Positions 30,750 to 42,880 of a stretch of DNA of 54,888 bases are shown in pieces (within the stretch, counting starts at the first letter, position 1; the number at the start of each line of letters is the position of its first letter). The DNA is from Cristatella mucedo (lineage: Eukaryota > Bryozoa > Phylactolaemata > Cristatellidae). The notes beneath the pieces are model-generated. The model made no database searches and was not told the origin of the DNA. It saw only the letters and a list, made by a program, of their open reading frames with translations. A program made the translations under genes and the position numbers. The DNA lies in the NCBI GenBank assembly GCA_009760855.2, contig WPIO01000410.1:1-54888 (forward strand), in the 5' to 3' direction.

Positions 30750-32529
30750 CTGGCTCGATCGCTTCAACTTGATTCTGTGTGCAGAAGGGGGATTTTTAGA
30801 CACGCACGAAGTTCAGGGAGTCTATCCCTGGCGACCCTTTACAACATAACACTATTTATGCTGTCCCCGATTAAAGGCTCGCACATTAAATATCTACATT
30901 TAAGAAGGGCACTAGTGATTTTCGTTCCTGCAGTACATATTCATGTAGCCAATCATAAAATCCAGAAAACACAAATCATTCTGGGCCCTATCCCACACGG
31001 TCCTGCTGCTAAGCTGTTGCATTGGTCTGGCGCGCGTCGTCGGCCATGCATAACTACAAACAGTACTATTAATGTATGTAATTAGCTTCAAGTCATGTCC
31101 TTAGAGACCGCTCACACATTAAAAAGAAAAGCTGTAGTCAGGTCACTTCTCAAAAAAAAAACTACTCTAGACCAAGACAAACTTGAGGCAACTACCTCCC
31201 TGTCTCCCTTCTACTACCATTACTATCAAAAGACGTCAGAAGAGGGTCGTGGCGGTCGAGTTAAAACTTCATATTTGAAATGTCAAGTCTTGCTAGTAAG
31301 TTTCAGTTTTGGCTTTAAAGCTAATCACTACGTCCATGGAATCAGTTTTTTGCTTATCGTGTACGGACAAAACCTACTAAGGAAATCTAGACAACGAGTA
31401 GAGATAATTTCTGCTTGCTTCGCTTGATCTTTCGACAGCTTTTTTGATATCATGGATCAAGTATGAAGTTCTTCTAGATTACCTGTCATGTCGCGCTGGG
31501 CATCACGTGCACTGTCTGGGGCAACTGTTCAGGCCCATATCTCAGTGGGAGACTCCAGAGTGATTGACATTAATGGACAAAAGATCTGATCTCGAGGTAC
31601 CTCTAAAAAAATTGGGTGCCTCAGGCTTAGTGGCTAGGTTTGGTTATTTTTACGGTTAATTAAGGTCTCTCTCTTGCTAATGTGAATTCCATGCCACAGT
31701 CTAGGTTTTCACTTCTTCTATGACAGATGTACACTCAGTTGTTCCTTTGCTTTTGATTGACGCCCATGCCTTCGAGCACCTAAATTCTTTCAACTCATTT
31801 GTTGCTTGTATTGGTGACATCTGCTCATGGATGGCGAAACATTTTCTGAAACTAGAAGACGATAAAACTAGCTTATTACATACGGGCACTCCCAGTGTGA
31901 TTTAGATATTGGAATGACATACCCTCAACATTGGCTCTGCTAGCATATCTCCTGTTGAATCAGCTAGAAATATAGTTGCGATGTTTGAAAGTGACCTCTC
32001 GTTAGACGACCACATCAGCTCCACAATCAAGTCTGCCTACTTTCAGATGCATAAACATTGCTAAAAAATTTAGGCTCGTTTAGATAAGAATACCTCGTCA
32101 GAGATGAACCATGAATTTTTGACAGCCAGTCTTGACTTCTGTAATTCACTGCTTGCTTGTCTACAGGCATGTGCAATCAGGAGCCTACAGGGCAAGTGGC
32201 AAAAAACTCCGCAGCTAGGTTAGTCTATCGTGAGCTTCACATCTGCCGCTTCACAACACTTCGCGCTGGCCTGCACTGGCTTCCCAGTCACACCAAGGAT
32301 CAAGTTCAAGGTTTTTGCCGGTCATTTTCGGGTAGCTGGTTACTTCAGTCTTTGGCTCCAGCCTATCACTCATATCTACTCTTTCATCAGGTCAAGCATA
32401 GTACCACCCCACATTTATGAATCCAAAAGTTTGCCAATACCTCATGTAAACCTCAAATCCTGTTGATAACCGTGCATTTAGTGCCATACAATGGGGCGCT
32501 TTATAAGGTGCGTTACTAATTTTATTAAA

Positions 32530-33975
32530 ATTAAATAAGTTAGAGAAGCGATCGGCTAGATCATAACAAGGATTACTAGGTAAGGACTGCGATTGGGAGC
32601 TGTTAAGGAAATGGCTAATCGTAGACGTCAGCATATTCATATTATAAAGCTGTGATTCAACGATGTTTTTGCGGAAAACTAGACGTGACCATTGCTAGGA
32701 CTGACTGGTATGATAAATGGCTGTAGTTGCATGACTGGCGAAGGTCAGTCAGACTGGATTTTTACATGATCGTTTAAGACTGTGCTCAGTTGAACTAACT
32801 TGTTTAATGTCCTTACTAAGCCACGAGCCGTCTGGGCAAGGACACACAGTACACATAGTTAGATGTGCTGCCTCGTCGAACTTGTCTGTCGCGTTGCAGT
32901 ATTTAGCCAACGATAGCAGGTCGGAAAGAAGATTGAGCAGCTGGAGCCGGAGTAAAATATTCCCTAGCGAGCAGAATCAACGTCAAGCGTCTAGAGGTTT
33001 TGCAATCACAGATGGCTGTGGATGCACATGTCGGTACTCACTGTAGACTGAATAAAATCTGTTAGTAGTCAGGCAAACATAACCAGACGATGACAGACGA
33101 TGATGGCTTGCAAATTTAGGAAACAATTTCATCGAGTGTGTGGCCCTTGGTGTGAATAGGCTCATGGACACGAGCTGCACAAGAAAATAAATAATAAGGC
33201 GGAGCGTTAAAAAACGGTGCTAAAACCGTCAGATAGCCTATCGAAATGAGTTTTGAAATCATCCATAAAGCGAAAGATGAATTTCTGCACGCAAAGTTGA
33301 CATAGGATCAGCAAAATCTGAGATAAAAGAGGAATGGGAGGCTGGGGGCAACATAATACAGCAACTATTGAAATCTTATCGTCGGATGAAGTCATAAAAA
33401 TTGATTTGAAAGAGTCGTCCAAGAGGACTACAACCGACTTTTAATTGAAAAGGTGACACCCCACTGTTTCGATTGATCTATGGGCATGACAGAAGAAGAA
33501 GCCAGTTAGTAATGCCTCAATAACAATCGGCAGCTAACCTATTTTAGCCTTGTCTCGGTAGAGGCGAACGGTTCAAAATATTCTCAGTAATAGTATCGCT
33601 AGTTATTATGGGGTTATTTCACGTCGAGTGAGAATTCCAATGACAAGATTTACGATAGGCCGCCAGGCTTATGACACGAAAGTTTACCACTAAGTTAGAG
33701 AGATTTACAGCAGGGCATGGCGGAGATCGCTCCTGTTTGTTCGGGATAATGCTGGGAATGCTGAATGAGTGTATCCTTCGGTATTAGAACGCTCAAGCAC
33801 TCAGCGAAGTCTTTCTTCAGTTAATGCTTATTTCGAGGGTTATATTAACAGCAACTATATCTAGGAATGCTAATGAAAAAGGATAACAAAACGATCGTAT
33901 GTGAGACAGGTTATAGGCAATACTATTTTATCAGCACTCAGAGAATCCAATGTGACCACAATTGGTGTTGCGGAT
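32530..33975 (-). mobile_element. LINE B 5' half, truncated, tail-to-tail with copy 3
   Basis: On the minus strand: the MPEVVT-type start region (near 33970-33930), endonuclease remnants (DDSFKSIFMTSSDDKISIVAVLCCP, then an MDDFKTHFD in place of GDFN, 33422-33207), the linker SHRLSS..YVCLTTN, and LPSNPCYDLADRFSN near 32560. It stops where the plus-strand copy 3 ends. The catalytic Asn of the endonuclease motif has been replaced. Confidence 0.7.
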
Positions 33976-34109
33976 TTCTTTCAAATTTTTTAATTTTTCA
34001 AATTGTTTGCATTTTTAGCGGACCTTTTTATGTGATACATGTTAAATTCCTGTATTTTGAATAGCAACGAGACCAATAGTTTGGTTCACTGCTGTTATCT
34101 ATATTTTTG
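33976..34109. other. Unassigned short spacer
   Basis: AT-rich sequence with no recognisable feature between a LINE B and repeat S. Confidence 0.4.
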
Positions 34110-34550
34110 AAGTTTGAGCGGATTTAGTAACCGAGACTGGTTAAGACAGCATCTGACCGAATTTAATTATCATCTAGATCCTAAAAAACAGGTAAAATTC
34201 TAAAAGTTGCTAACCTAAAAAAGAAATCTATAGAAATTGAATAACTAGGCGAAACCAGCACAGAAAGTTTGACAAATCATCTGTAAGTAGCTTGTTCGGC
34301 TTTTAGGTGCCCGAGCTTACAATTTCCCGTTTTATACTGCCTGAATGCACTGACCTCAGCTACTAGCATTTAATTAGATCAGAAACGTTAAGTGTGGTTC
34401 CAAAGAGCTCAAAGGCTGTGCAATATATATTTTCAGTCTTGTAATCTAAATACTCATCCTAAAAATTTTAGCTCCAATATTGTATAAGGAATGAAGTCTA
34501 ACATACGCAGATAGGTAAAAAGCATTAACAATAGCACACATTTATTTTAC
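34110..34550 (+). repeat. Repeat S, second copy
   Basis: The first part (34110-34210) resembles 5160-5240 and 50595-50680 (gcggattt, agatcct.aa). The later part (34285-34510) matches 25845-26080. It runs up to the start of the LINE B 5' region at about 34555. Confidence 0.5.
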
Positions 34551-34554
34551 ATCT

Positions 34555-35645
34555 GTCTCAGGTTTCATTAACTAACTTTATTTCATATTTTCAGCTTAAA
34601 CTTGAGATCATATTGTTAGCTTGCACTGAACCCCACTCTGCGAGCTTGCAGCTTAATGGGACTCCAAGATCTAAGACTATTCAAGGAAACAGTTGATCCA
34701 GCTGATGCCCTAGTGAAGTTGCTTGGTGAAAGAAGTCTTCTAAAATTAAAGAATTACAAACAAATGCCTATAGCTGTTGGGAAAATCTCAAGGATACAGA
34801 AAATACGACAAACTCAGGCTTTCACAGATAAATTATTTCACCGGCTCACATCAATTTGTCGCACCTTTTAGTTAGCCCAAGTGGTTGGTCTTTTAAGTGA
34901 CTATGCGGGCTGACACTAACCATGCCGAAACCACCCATATTCGAGTATTGACCCTGTGCATGTAATTTACAACACCAAGAAATACTAGCATGTCTTGTCA
35001 ATTGTCGGATTCTCATCCAAAAACCAAAGTTCTAGCAAACGATGTAGTAAGAAAGGGATCCGGCTAGCACCAGTTTAGGCCTTACTGTTTTCTGGTTGAC
35101 CATAGAGCATAAGAAATCACATGCTTATGGTTATCTAAATGCTTACTTCTTAGGAGTAGGTCAGTCACACCAGCGGTGGGCACGTTTCATTTTGTGGCTG
35201 CTAGTAACCAGCCTATTCCGCACGATCTGGCTTACCTAAGATTGTTTCCCTATCGTCGTTGATATGCAGTCTTATATGTGAGTGCTATTGCTAAGACTTT
35301 CGAAGTATGCACTAACAGGAGAATTACTCTGCTGAATACTAGAGCGGGCCAAGACCAAAGGATGGACTTAATTTAGCTGTGCTCTATCATCAACTGAGTA
35401 ATGAAAAATGTAATGCATTTAGTTTCGAGAATAATTTAACGCATACGACAGTAGTTTCCTGACTGTCCACGCTAATGCTTGTTCGAGTATTTACTTAGCC
35501 AGCCAGAATGGTCATATGTGCGATTTTGTACACTAAATTGTAAGTGTTGTGACAAATTGGTTGCTATTTATTCCCTTAAATATATGTAAAGTGCATAAAA
35601 AGAGATTCAGTTTTCAGCGGAAGCTACAATACTTTTTTGCCATTA
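34555..35645 (+). mobile_element. Internally deleted LINE B, 5' end joined to 3' end
   Basis: 34555-35375 matches the LINE B 5' region (cagcttaaact, gtattgaccctgtgcatg, ttgaccatagagcataag, tactagagcggg) and 35530-35645 matches the 3' terminus (aaagtgcataaaaagagatt, then a cattattattat tail). Endonuclease, RT and C-terminal domain are absent. The 71-codon ORF at 34656-34871 is open but unrecognised; it falls in the part corresponding to 8915-9120. Confidence 0.6.
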
Positions 35646-35819
35646 TTATTATGAAACAAAAAGGGTGCATTGTAATACCCTCAAGAGCTTAGCAATGACC
35701 ATTCTACCATAAGTGAACCAAGCCTATTTGCATAACCTTCCTATCTAACCTGTTTGCATAACTTACTTACACAATTAGCTTACTAAAATAACCTAATTAA
35801 AATAAACTAATCCTACCCA

Positions 35820-35935
35820 ATAAATCTCTATCCTTTGCAAACAATGTAAAGTACCTCAAGAGAGATTAATTTCTTTAAGGATTTAGTAATAAATATCTTG
35901 CTATGGTTATTATTAAAAGTAATTTTAAACTTGAT
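35820..35935 (+). mobile_element. LINE B terminal fragment, degenerate
   Basis: tttgcaaacaatgtaaagtacctcaagagagatt followed by tttctttaagga is a worn LINE B hairpin; the later gttattatta is its tail. Words before it (acttac, aattag) resemble the end of the 3' UTR. The copy lies just after another LINE B tail. Confidence 0.5.
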
Positions 35936-35944
35936 CTAAACCAT

Positions 35945-36890
35945 CGGTTTAATAATAGTAATAATAATGCACATGATAAAGCGCCCTCAGAGAACTTAAT
36001 CTCTCTCAAGGCGCTTTACATTTGCTGCAAAGGGAAATGCAATTGAATGGTGAGTAATATCATGCTTGATAAAAAAACAAAATGAATTACGTGGTTAGGG
36101 GTGACATGAACAGGATCAGCATGTAAACGTGGTTACTGGCAGCATGCACAGCTTCAGCACCCATAAGCACATCAAGGACGAATAACAGAAACCCACTAAA
36201 TGCAGTCATAAATAGGTGTGTTTTTACCTTCTTTTTTAAATGTGGTCAGGTCAGGGGGTGTTCTGACTCAGGTTGGGATGGTGTTCCAGGCTTTAAGAGC
36301 ATAAGAACTAAATGCACGGTGTCCAAAGGTTTTGAGGTTTGTACGAAGTATTTGTAGACTGTTGGATTCCGAAAAGCGGGTGGTACGATGCTTGGCTTGA
36401 TGAAGTAGTATATCTGAGAGATAGGTTGGAGCCAAAGAATAAGGTGACCTAAAAATGAGCGACAAAACCTTAAAGTCAATCCGTTGCTTGACTGGTAGCC
36501 AGTGCAGGTCAGCCAGAAGTGGTGTATCGTGGCAACTGCGAAGCGCACGACAGACAAGCTAGCTGCAGAGATCAGCACCAGCTGCAATCGCCTGATCGCA
36601 CATGCTGGTAGGCCAGTAAGCAGTGAGTTGCAGAAGTCGAGACGGGAAGTCACGAATGCATAGATTAACTTGGCCGTGGTATCCTTATCTAAACAAGACC
36701 AAATTTTAGCAATGGTTTGAAGCTAAAAATAGGCAGATTTGACTGTGGAGCTGATACAGTCGTCTAACGAGAGGTCGCTTTGGAATATGACACCGAGATT
36801 TCGAGCTGATTCCACAGGAGATATGCTGGCAGAACCAACTTTGAGTGTCAGCCTTTCCAATATGCGAATCACACTGGGTTTGCCCATAAG
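35945..36890 (-). mobile_element. LINE B 3' part, 5'-truncated
   Basis: The hairpin is well preserved (aaagcgccctcagagaac ... ctctctcaaggcgcttta, 35974-36017) with an aataataat tail at the low end. Upstream on the minus strand lie the C-terminal domain (36246-36653: TSRLDFCNSLLTGLPACAIRR, TNLKTFGHRAFSSYALKAWN) and the end of the RT up to about the LLVMGKPSV codons at 36889. Confidence 0.85.
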
Positions 36891-37274
36891 GTGCTTGGTT
36901 ATTTCTGATTATGTTCTAGCAGTAGTATAGTATTTTTGTTAATTATATACTTTACCAAGCCTTATCGTTTAGAAGTACAAGACGACGCCATAATAAAGTG
37001 CATGATGTCAAATATTATGCCACCATCGCCTGTAGCTACAAATAATGAAATCACGACTGTAAAATTAAAGATAGGGATTGAATTGCCAGTCAAAATAGAA
37101 CCAGAGAATGATAGGCCCATTCAATGTTTCGCATCATTGCAGGTAAGGAGCCTGCCTCTAAATATGCTACTAATGAGATTCTAAAGTTGCGATTAATGGT
37201 ATTAGCCTATACCAATAGTGACAGTTAATGTAAAATCAAATTTAATTCTCTTCTTGCTGTTCTACTGGCAAAAT
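36891..37274. other. Unassigned sequence
   Basis: An 82-codon ORF at 36936-37184 (+) has no motif I recognise. No repeat match seen. Confidence 0.4.
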
Positions 37275-37915
37275 CAGGCACTTGCACTAGGTGCAAAATG
37301 GGCTGCACGGCTTATCTTACAAGAGCTTTGCAATTGTCACATCCCACCACTTCTCGTGGAACTGGCTGGCTCCCAAACATGTAGTGCACCGACTTCAAGG
37401 TTCTGTCACTTTCTTTTATGTGTCTTCATTCTCTGGTTAAATCCTAATAATAATAACAATAATATTACACTTGATAAAGCGCCCTCAGAGAACTCAATCT
37501 CTATAGGCGCTTTACATTTGCCTACCTATCGGAGCTATTAGCACGCTAGTCGATGATCGTATAAATCACTGTTTTGCCTCCGATATTTCGCCAATACCTC
37601 ATACGAACCTTAAAACCATTGGGGACCACGAGTTTAGTGCTATGCTGCTAAAGTCTGGAACTCATTACCGTCGGACGTTACACCATCCCTTGACATAAAG
37701 ACATATAAAACGTCTAGAACGCACCTTCGTATGGCAGTATCAGGTGGATCATTTTATTTAGCGTTTTTGCTTGCAGCTACAGGCTTTCACAGTGCCTGCA
37801 ACTTGTGGATGTTATCATGAAATATTTCATAATGATTTATATGCAGCATCTGCCAATTGTCTAGACAAAGATACAGTTCTGTGAGGGCACAAGACAAGTG
37901 TTTTATTATGATTAC
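37275..37915 (+). mobile_element. LINE B 3' part with a nested terminal fragment
   Basis: Plus-strand sequence matches the C-terminal domain: gtgcaaaa.gg.ctgcacggctt, ccaccacttctcg, ttcaaggttctgtcactttc; after the 74-bp insertion it resumes with cctatcggagctatt, cgccaatacctcatacgaacc and gtctggaactcattac. The end (37855-37915) has a weak hairpin (tctagacaaagatacagttctgtgagggcac) and attatgattac. The 3' UTR is unlike other LINE B copies, so this may be a separate subfamily. Confidence 0.65.
37447..37520 (-). mobile_element. 74-bp LINE B terminus nested in LINE B
   Basis: It is only the ATT tail (as aataataata), the linker ttacacttgat, the hairpin (aaagcgccctcagagaac ... ggcgcttta) and catttg. 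The host LINE B continues on both sides. ccta at 37443-37446 and 37521-37524 is a possible 4-bp target duplication. Confidence 0.75.
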
Positions 37916-38277
37916 AATAATTGTAGTTGGTAGTGACAATATTAATTGCGAATTGAAAAAAATGCGTGTATGTTTAAGGGATTTTACTTTAACTAAGCAT
38001 TGCCTTAAAAAAACGAGGTTTGATTTATCTCCATTTGTTTTCAAATACCCCTCATTGATACCTCAATAAAGTTAGGTGATTCTAGTGAGCATTATGGTTA
38101 ATCCATATAAAAACTATATAAATATTACAGATAAAAGTCATAAAATAACATACAATAATCTGACTTAAATACTACAGCTTCCTAAAAACTTGATAAGGCA
38201 AAAGTATTTGTCAGACAAATGATACAGAAGATTGTTGTTCACGAACGATTTTCCAAAACGGACAAAATAATACAGAA
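37916..38277. other. Unassigned AT-rich sequence
   Basis: The antisense ORF pair around 37787-38069 shows no motif I know. Nothing else is visible. Confidence 0.4.
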
Positions 38278-38497
38278 TTATGCGTGCTGACACTGCATGC
38301 TGCCACTAACCACATTGGCATGCTGACCCTGTGCATGTCACCTCTAACCATGTTATTCATTTTGTTTGTTTTTCAAGCATGATTTTACTTACCATTTAAT
38401 TGCATTTCCCTTTGCAGCAAATGTAAAGCGCCTAGATAGAGATTAATTTCTCTGAGGGCGCTTTATCAAGTACAATATTATCATTATTATTATTATA
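38278..38497 (+). mobile_element. LINE B 3' UTR copy, 5'-truncated
   Basis: It starts in the 3' UTR (tgcgtgctgacactgcatgc), has the full set of conserved words (catgctgaccctgtgcatgtc, caagcatgattttacttacc, tttgcagcaaatgtaaagcgcc), the hairpin and a cattattattattat tail. It is close to the family consensus and contains no coding sequence. Confidence 0.85.
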
Positions 38498-39784
38498 GAA
38501 ACATGCATCAATATGATTTATCTCTGCTGTTCTGTGCTTTCCGGGCTATCAGAAGCGCCTAATTATAAAAAGCACTCAAACTGTTATTGACTCAAGCAAG
38601 AAAATAAAAAAAATTAAATTAAAATATAATCACAGCATTTCTCTAAATTAATATGCATTAGCTTCGCCATAAAATGCAATGAGAGCAGGTAGCTTCGTCC
38701 GACAAGCTAAGAAAAGGCCGTTTATGAAATATGCCTTTAATTGAAAGTCCTTTCCTTGGACTTTGTGTCGAAAGCAGGGTAGAGGAATGTAAAATTTCCC
38801 GTAACCGTAATTCAGTGTCCTTTTTTAAGACGATAATAAAGATTTTTTCACGTCAGACCCATCTCGATGGTAATTCTTGAAATGATAGCCGAATGAAATA
38901 CGAAACGATTTGACCTAATTGTCGTTTATTCTGGATAATGCGAACGAACAAGAAGGCGCGTATTTTGAATTACAGATGAGAGGTAATTCTCAGGTAGGTC
39001 AAAGTATCAGTGTTTTCTTTATTGCGTACACTTTAAAAATTAAGTCTTAATTACAACCCTTTCAAAATATACTGAGAATGTGCTCCAAACATCATTAATT
39101 GCACTGTGCTCATTGACTGGCCTTTATATATATTAGCCGTCTCTTTTTACACGATTATAAGAGATGCGTATTGAGTAGACTGTCATGTATGACGTGAATG
39201 TTGGAGATTATATTTTATTTATTCTCACGCTGACTTAGCTAATAGAAAGATGTTAAGCTATTACTTGGTAAACATGCATGAATATTAGTAAATACATACA
39301 TACAGACAAATAAGCATAATACATACATCTATATCCATATATATCTGTACATATATATATATATATGCATACATATTTGCAAAAATAATTATTCTGCGAG
39401 CTAGAGCTAGATTTTTTCATAATAGCTGCATTTATTGCTGCAGACTAACAATAGCGTCCAGCGAATAATTATTTCAGCACAAAGATGGAACAAAAACTGT
39501 AATCTACCAATTAAATCCGTATAAAGGTTACATTGACTATGTGTAGCAGGGCCTGCAAACTTCTACTTCCATACTGGGTAGTTTGGCTGCTTTATATTGC
39601 CTCATTTATATTGCAGCGAAAGCGTCTTGAAAGCTATCGCCATTTGGAAAATTAAGGACTGCTGAATGGGAGCTCTGGCCCATAGCATGGAGAGGCCGGC
39701 GTGTCTCTCAGGCCAAGACCCAAAGAAGAGATATGCGTTGTCAGTGTTACTTAATGCTAACATGTTCGTAGATGCAGTAAGGTT
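38498..39784. other. Unassigned AT-rich sequence with simple repeats
   Basis: Between 39292 and 39380 there is catacata-type and (TA)n sequence; the longest pure TA run is 39351-39366. No coding region is recognisable. Confidence 0.45.
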
Positions 39785-40060
39785 TCCATGACATAATGTA
39801 GTGTATCCGTCTGCAACTCTACAAAGTCATACAGACTATGCGGTTGTTACGTAGGAAAGTTTTGTGTAGCCCACACATAGCCCATGCGGCTTTCGGAACG
39901 CAGTATTTAGCCAACAGACTTCGTCTCATGCAACAAAGAGAAAGTGGGAAGCATAACAGAGTCATAGAGCAGCAGTTGAGGTAGTGAGTAGCATGAAAGT
40001 AGCAGCTCAAGATGGCTGGAAAGGATACGCCACAGTTGGTAGCGGGAGAGTAGCTGTCGT
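39785..40060 (-). mobile_element. LINE A2 3' end, 5'-truncated
   Basis: The minus strand matches 8065-8310: ctactctcccgctacc, the ATGCTAC..CTACCTCAACTG region, gacgaagtctgttgg, aaccgcatag.ctgtatgactttgt and a gatacactacattatg tail. The ORF 39907-40173 (-) begins outside the element and is therefore a chance fusion. Confidence 0.75.
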
Positions 40061-41189
40061 TTCATGACCTTTCTGCTGTCACTAGAAATTGGCTCTGAAG
40101 GAAAGCTCACAGCGGAAAGCTCGTTTTGTAATTTGTCAGGCACTGTCTGTAACTTAAATTCATAGGTGTGCACAAGGAAATATGGGCTGCCTAGTTTTCA
40201 TTTAATGCAGCTTAAGAGGCTTTAGAGATATCTAAAATTTCAACGAAACACGTTGCGATTTGGTGTCAAATCCTAAACTTATTAATCGTAAATAACGACT
40301 AACAATAGTACACCTTGTTGCCAGGTGTTAATACGTAGCAAAACGAAACGTGAAAGCTAGCAGCGTTAATAGATGCAGTTAAAAGCCAGTTATTTGTTGC
40401 TGACTAGAGATTTGTTTGACTAGAGCAATTTACTTTAATTTAGATATATTAATGGTTTCGGAAGTTAGATTAAAAACTTATACTTTATTCCTATATGGCT
40501 CATTAATTGTTTAAATTTAGGGTGAGGCATCCGTTAGCCAATAGAGTCTGTCCGGCGAGCAGCCGCTCATGCAAGTTGTGTTCGAGCGATTTCAACAAAA
40601 TCGATAGGCAGTCAAAATATAGGTTCTGCTTAATTCCTTCTTGTATGCAGCTGCGTTTTGAGAGACCAGTTACATCTTTATGTTGTAGCCATAAAGCTAA
40701 TAATATTTTTGACTCGGTAGCTCACACAGACTAGAGGGTTTTCCGTAGCCCCCAAAATAAAGGTCTTTTGTAGGTATGCCAGGTTGAGGTTCGGTGAACC
40801 AAAGGAGTTCGTACCTTGAAAGCTGTCAGTTTAGCTGTGATAGCCTAACTGCACTATTTCTTGCATTTGCAATTATCCAGTGTGATCGGCACCAAGTTCT
40901 AGCAATAATGAGTTGTAACAGGCTAGATAGGCAACGAGAAATGCTTCGATTGCCGAGCTATTTTGGCCAGTGGTTCAGGTGCTCACCCGGATCAAGGTCT
41001 GAATGAGGTCGTAAGTTTCAGCCAACTGGCATATGTGAAGCACCTTAATATAGATTAATTTCTCTATAGGCAATATAAATATCAACTAAATATTTGTTAT
41101 ATATGACTTAGCATATGGATAGAGACTTTGTTGTTATTGTAATTTGAAGGTTTAAGAGAACCAAGTAGAATTTGATGCAGCAAGAAAAA
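40061..41189. other. Unassigned sequence
   Basis: ORFs at 40507-40734 and 40794-41006 (+) have no recognised motif. A worn hairpin-like gattaatttctctataggca near 41054 recalls the LINE B terminus but lacks the left stem. Confidence 0.4.
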
Positions 41190-41515
41190 CTAGGTCTACT
41201 AAGCACAAGCTTTAAGAATGATACAACAGATCAGGACTTACTGTCAATTGACAGGCATACGAGGTTTACTATAGGTAGTTCCAATCGATCCTAGCAAAAG
41301 CCAAGTCTAGCTTCTTTAAAGAAATTGTTGGTTCACAGATGCGCAATCAAAATTTCTGATGTTGACGTTCATACATCTATTCAACCGCTCCCACATTAGC
41401 TCCTTACCTGGTCATCCCTGTCATAATCTAGCTGATTGCTTCTCTCAATTATTTTTCAGAAGATGTAAAAGATTATGGTCAACATACATATCTGCCATGG
41501 CAGAATACCCATAGC

Positions 41516-41959
41516 TTGTTGCTCCTTGATTTCTTGCAGCCCTCAATGTCTACATTCAAGCAGGTCACTAGTGACCTCGTCTTGAAGTTCATACCCCAAT
41601 CAAAGAAGACGACAAGTCCTCTTGACCCTATTTCCACTGCATTGCTTCTACTTTGCATTGATCTGCTTCCGCCATGCATACATAACATAATTAATATGTC
41701 ACCAGCCTCAGGTCATGTCGCAGCCACTTTCGAAAAAGCTGTAGTCAGGCAACTTCTCTTGAAGACGACATTAGACCAAGAGAAATTTTTTATGGCTGAA
41801 AAGTTTTTAGCATTCTTTACTGAAACAGTTGAGCCAATTCGTGTCTCCATTAAGCCCCCTCCGACTAAAGCAATCGTGGTTCCACAACCTGTGACCCCCC
41901 TTAAAAGGTTCTTCGATGTTTCAGCGTGGGATGTGGCTACCTTAATTAATGAGGTTTAG
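41516..41959 (+). pseudogene. In-frame LINE B/LINE A fusion ORF
   Basis: A 147-residue open frame crosses the B-to-A junction without a shift: residues 1 to about 91 are LINE B linker and RT entry (ending TTLDQEKFF), and residues from about 93 (AEKFLAFF) are LINE A linker. The two source regions are not at equivalent positions of ORF2, since the LINE A part starts upstream of the RT while the LINE B part has already reached its edge. So the RT entry is partly duplicated in order. Confidence 0.75.
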
Positions 41960-42241
41960 CAAAAAGAGGTCGTCTCCTGAAGGCCCTATACGCTCATTCC
42001 TTTGGTCTGCACAAGCAGACCAACTTAGCCCGGTCATAACTAAGATTTTTAGTATTTCTTTAGGAACAGGGGTAATCCCCATTTCCTTCAAATAGGCAAT
42101 CGTTAGAACCATTCTTAAGAAGCCTGGAATACGCACAGAGGTCCTTGCAAACTATCTATCAGTTTCCATTCTTCCTCTCCTATTAAATATTTTTGAAATT
42201 TTTTTTGCCAAGCAGCTGGTAGAACATTTGAAAATAATGTA

Positions 42242-42880
42242 ATGTCAGAAACATTTCAATTTAGGTTCAAGAGGCGGCACTCCACTGTAACTGCTCTTCT
42301 CATTGTTAACGATGAAATTTTACGTTGCAACGACGACTCGAATGTAACTGCCCTAGCTCTTCTTGATCTGTCTGCTGCCTCTGACACCATTGATCACGAA
42401 GTTCTGCTTGAACGATTGAGAACAACGATCGGTCTGGCAGACGAAGCACTGGCGTGGTTTAAATCATACTTGTCTGTTTGTGTTCAATTCCTGTCGTGTG
42501 TGGGTCAGGTCTGACACGCGAAATGGGTCACCTGTGGAGACCCCAAGGGTCTGTACTCGGTCCCTTGCTGTTCTCTATTTATAAACAACCTCAGGAGAAA
42601 GTGATGGAGGCCCATGGAATAGGATATCACTAAAATGTAGACAATACTAAGTGGTACTTGTCATACAAAGAGTCGGAATCTGATGCGACAACTGAGAAAC
42701 TTAATGCTTGCCTTGCCGATATTCGATCCCGGTTGTCGGAAAGCTTCCTGAAACTAAACGACGACAAAACCGAACTGCTGCTCACGGGACACCCTAAGCG
42801 TGTGGCTGGATTAAAAAGCTTTGCTCTTTTAATACGTGATGCTATTGTGCAACCATCACCTTTTGCTCAAAATTAAGGTT
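42242..42880 (+). pseudogene. LINE A RT of the chimeric element
   Basis: Readable motifs: [54 protein letters not shown] (the conserved AFD is ASD, keeping the Asp), [13 protein letters not shown] in another frame, and FLKLNDDKTELLLTGHPKRVAGLKSFALLI. A frameshift near 42510 and loss of the YADD box make it inactive. Confidence 0.82.

Larger units (their letters stand above)
28485..32525 (+). mobile_element. LINE B copy 3, interrupted by an antisense LINE B
   Basis: The 5' half (28485-29745) reads as endonuclease and first linker: LPFGIPRSMSNKLLVIR, a stop-rich middle, PPGTANSSSIS, DLISILGARNRSF, then LAKAYKDQKLLTVY. After the minus-strand LINE B at 29752-30640 and some unassigned DNA, the 3' half resumes near 30750 (QFNLILCAEGG-like linker), passes through a very worn RT (31115-32060; the LLMGTPSVI-type region near 31880) and the C-terminal region to about 32480, and ends at a partial hairpin (ggcgctttat near 32496) with an ATT-like tail. 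All frames are broken. Confidence 0.65.

Noticed and set aside
34656-34871. 71-codon ORF as LINE B ORF1
   Set aside because: The corresponding parts at 8915-9120 and 24990-24790 do not keep the frame, so coding constraint is not supported.
39907-40173. 88-codon minus-strand ORF as a gene
   Set aside because: Its second half is the LINE A2 3' end; the first half is unrelated flanking DNA. It is a chance fusion.
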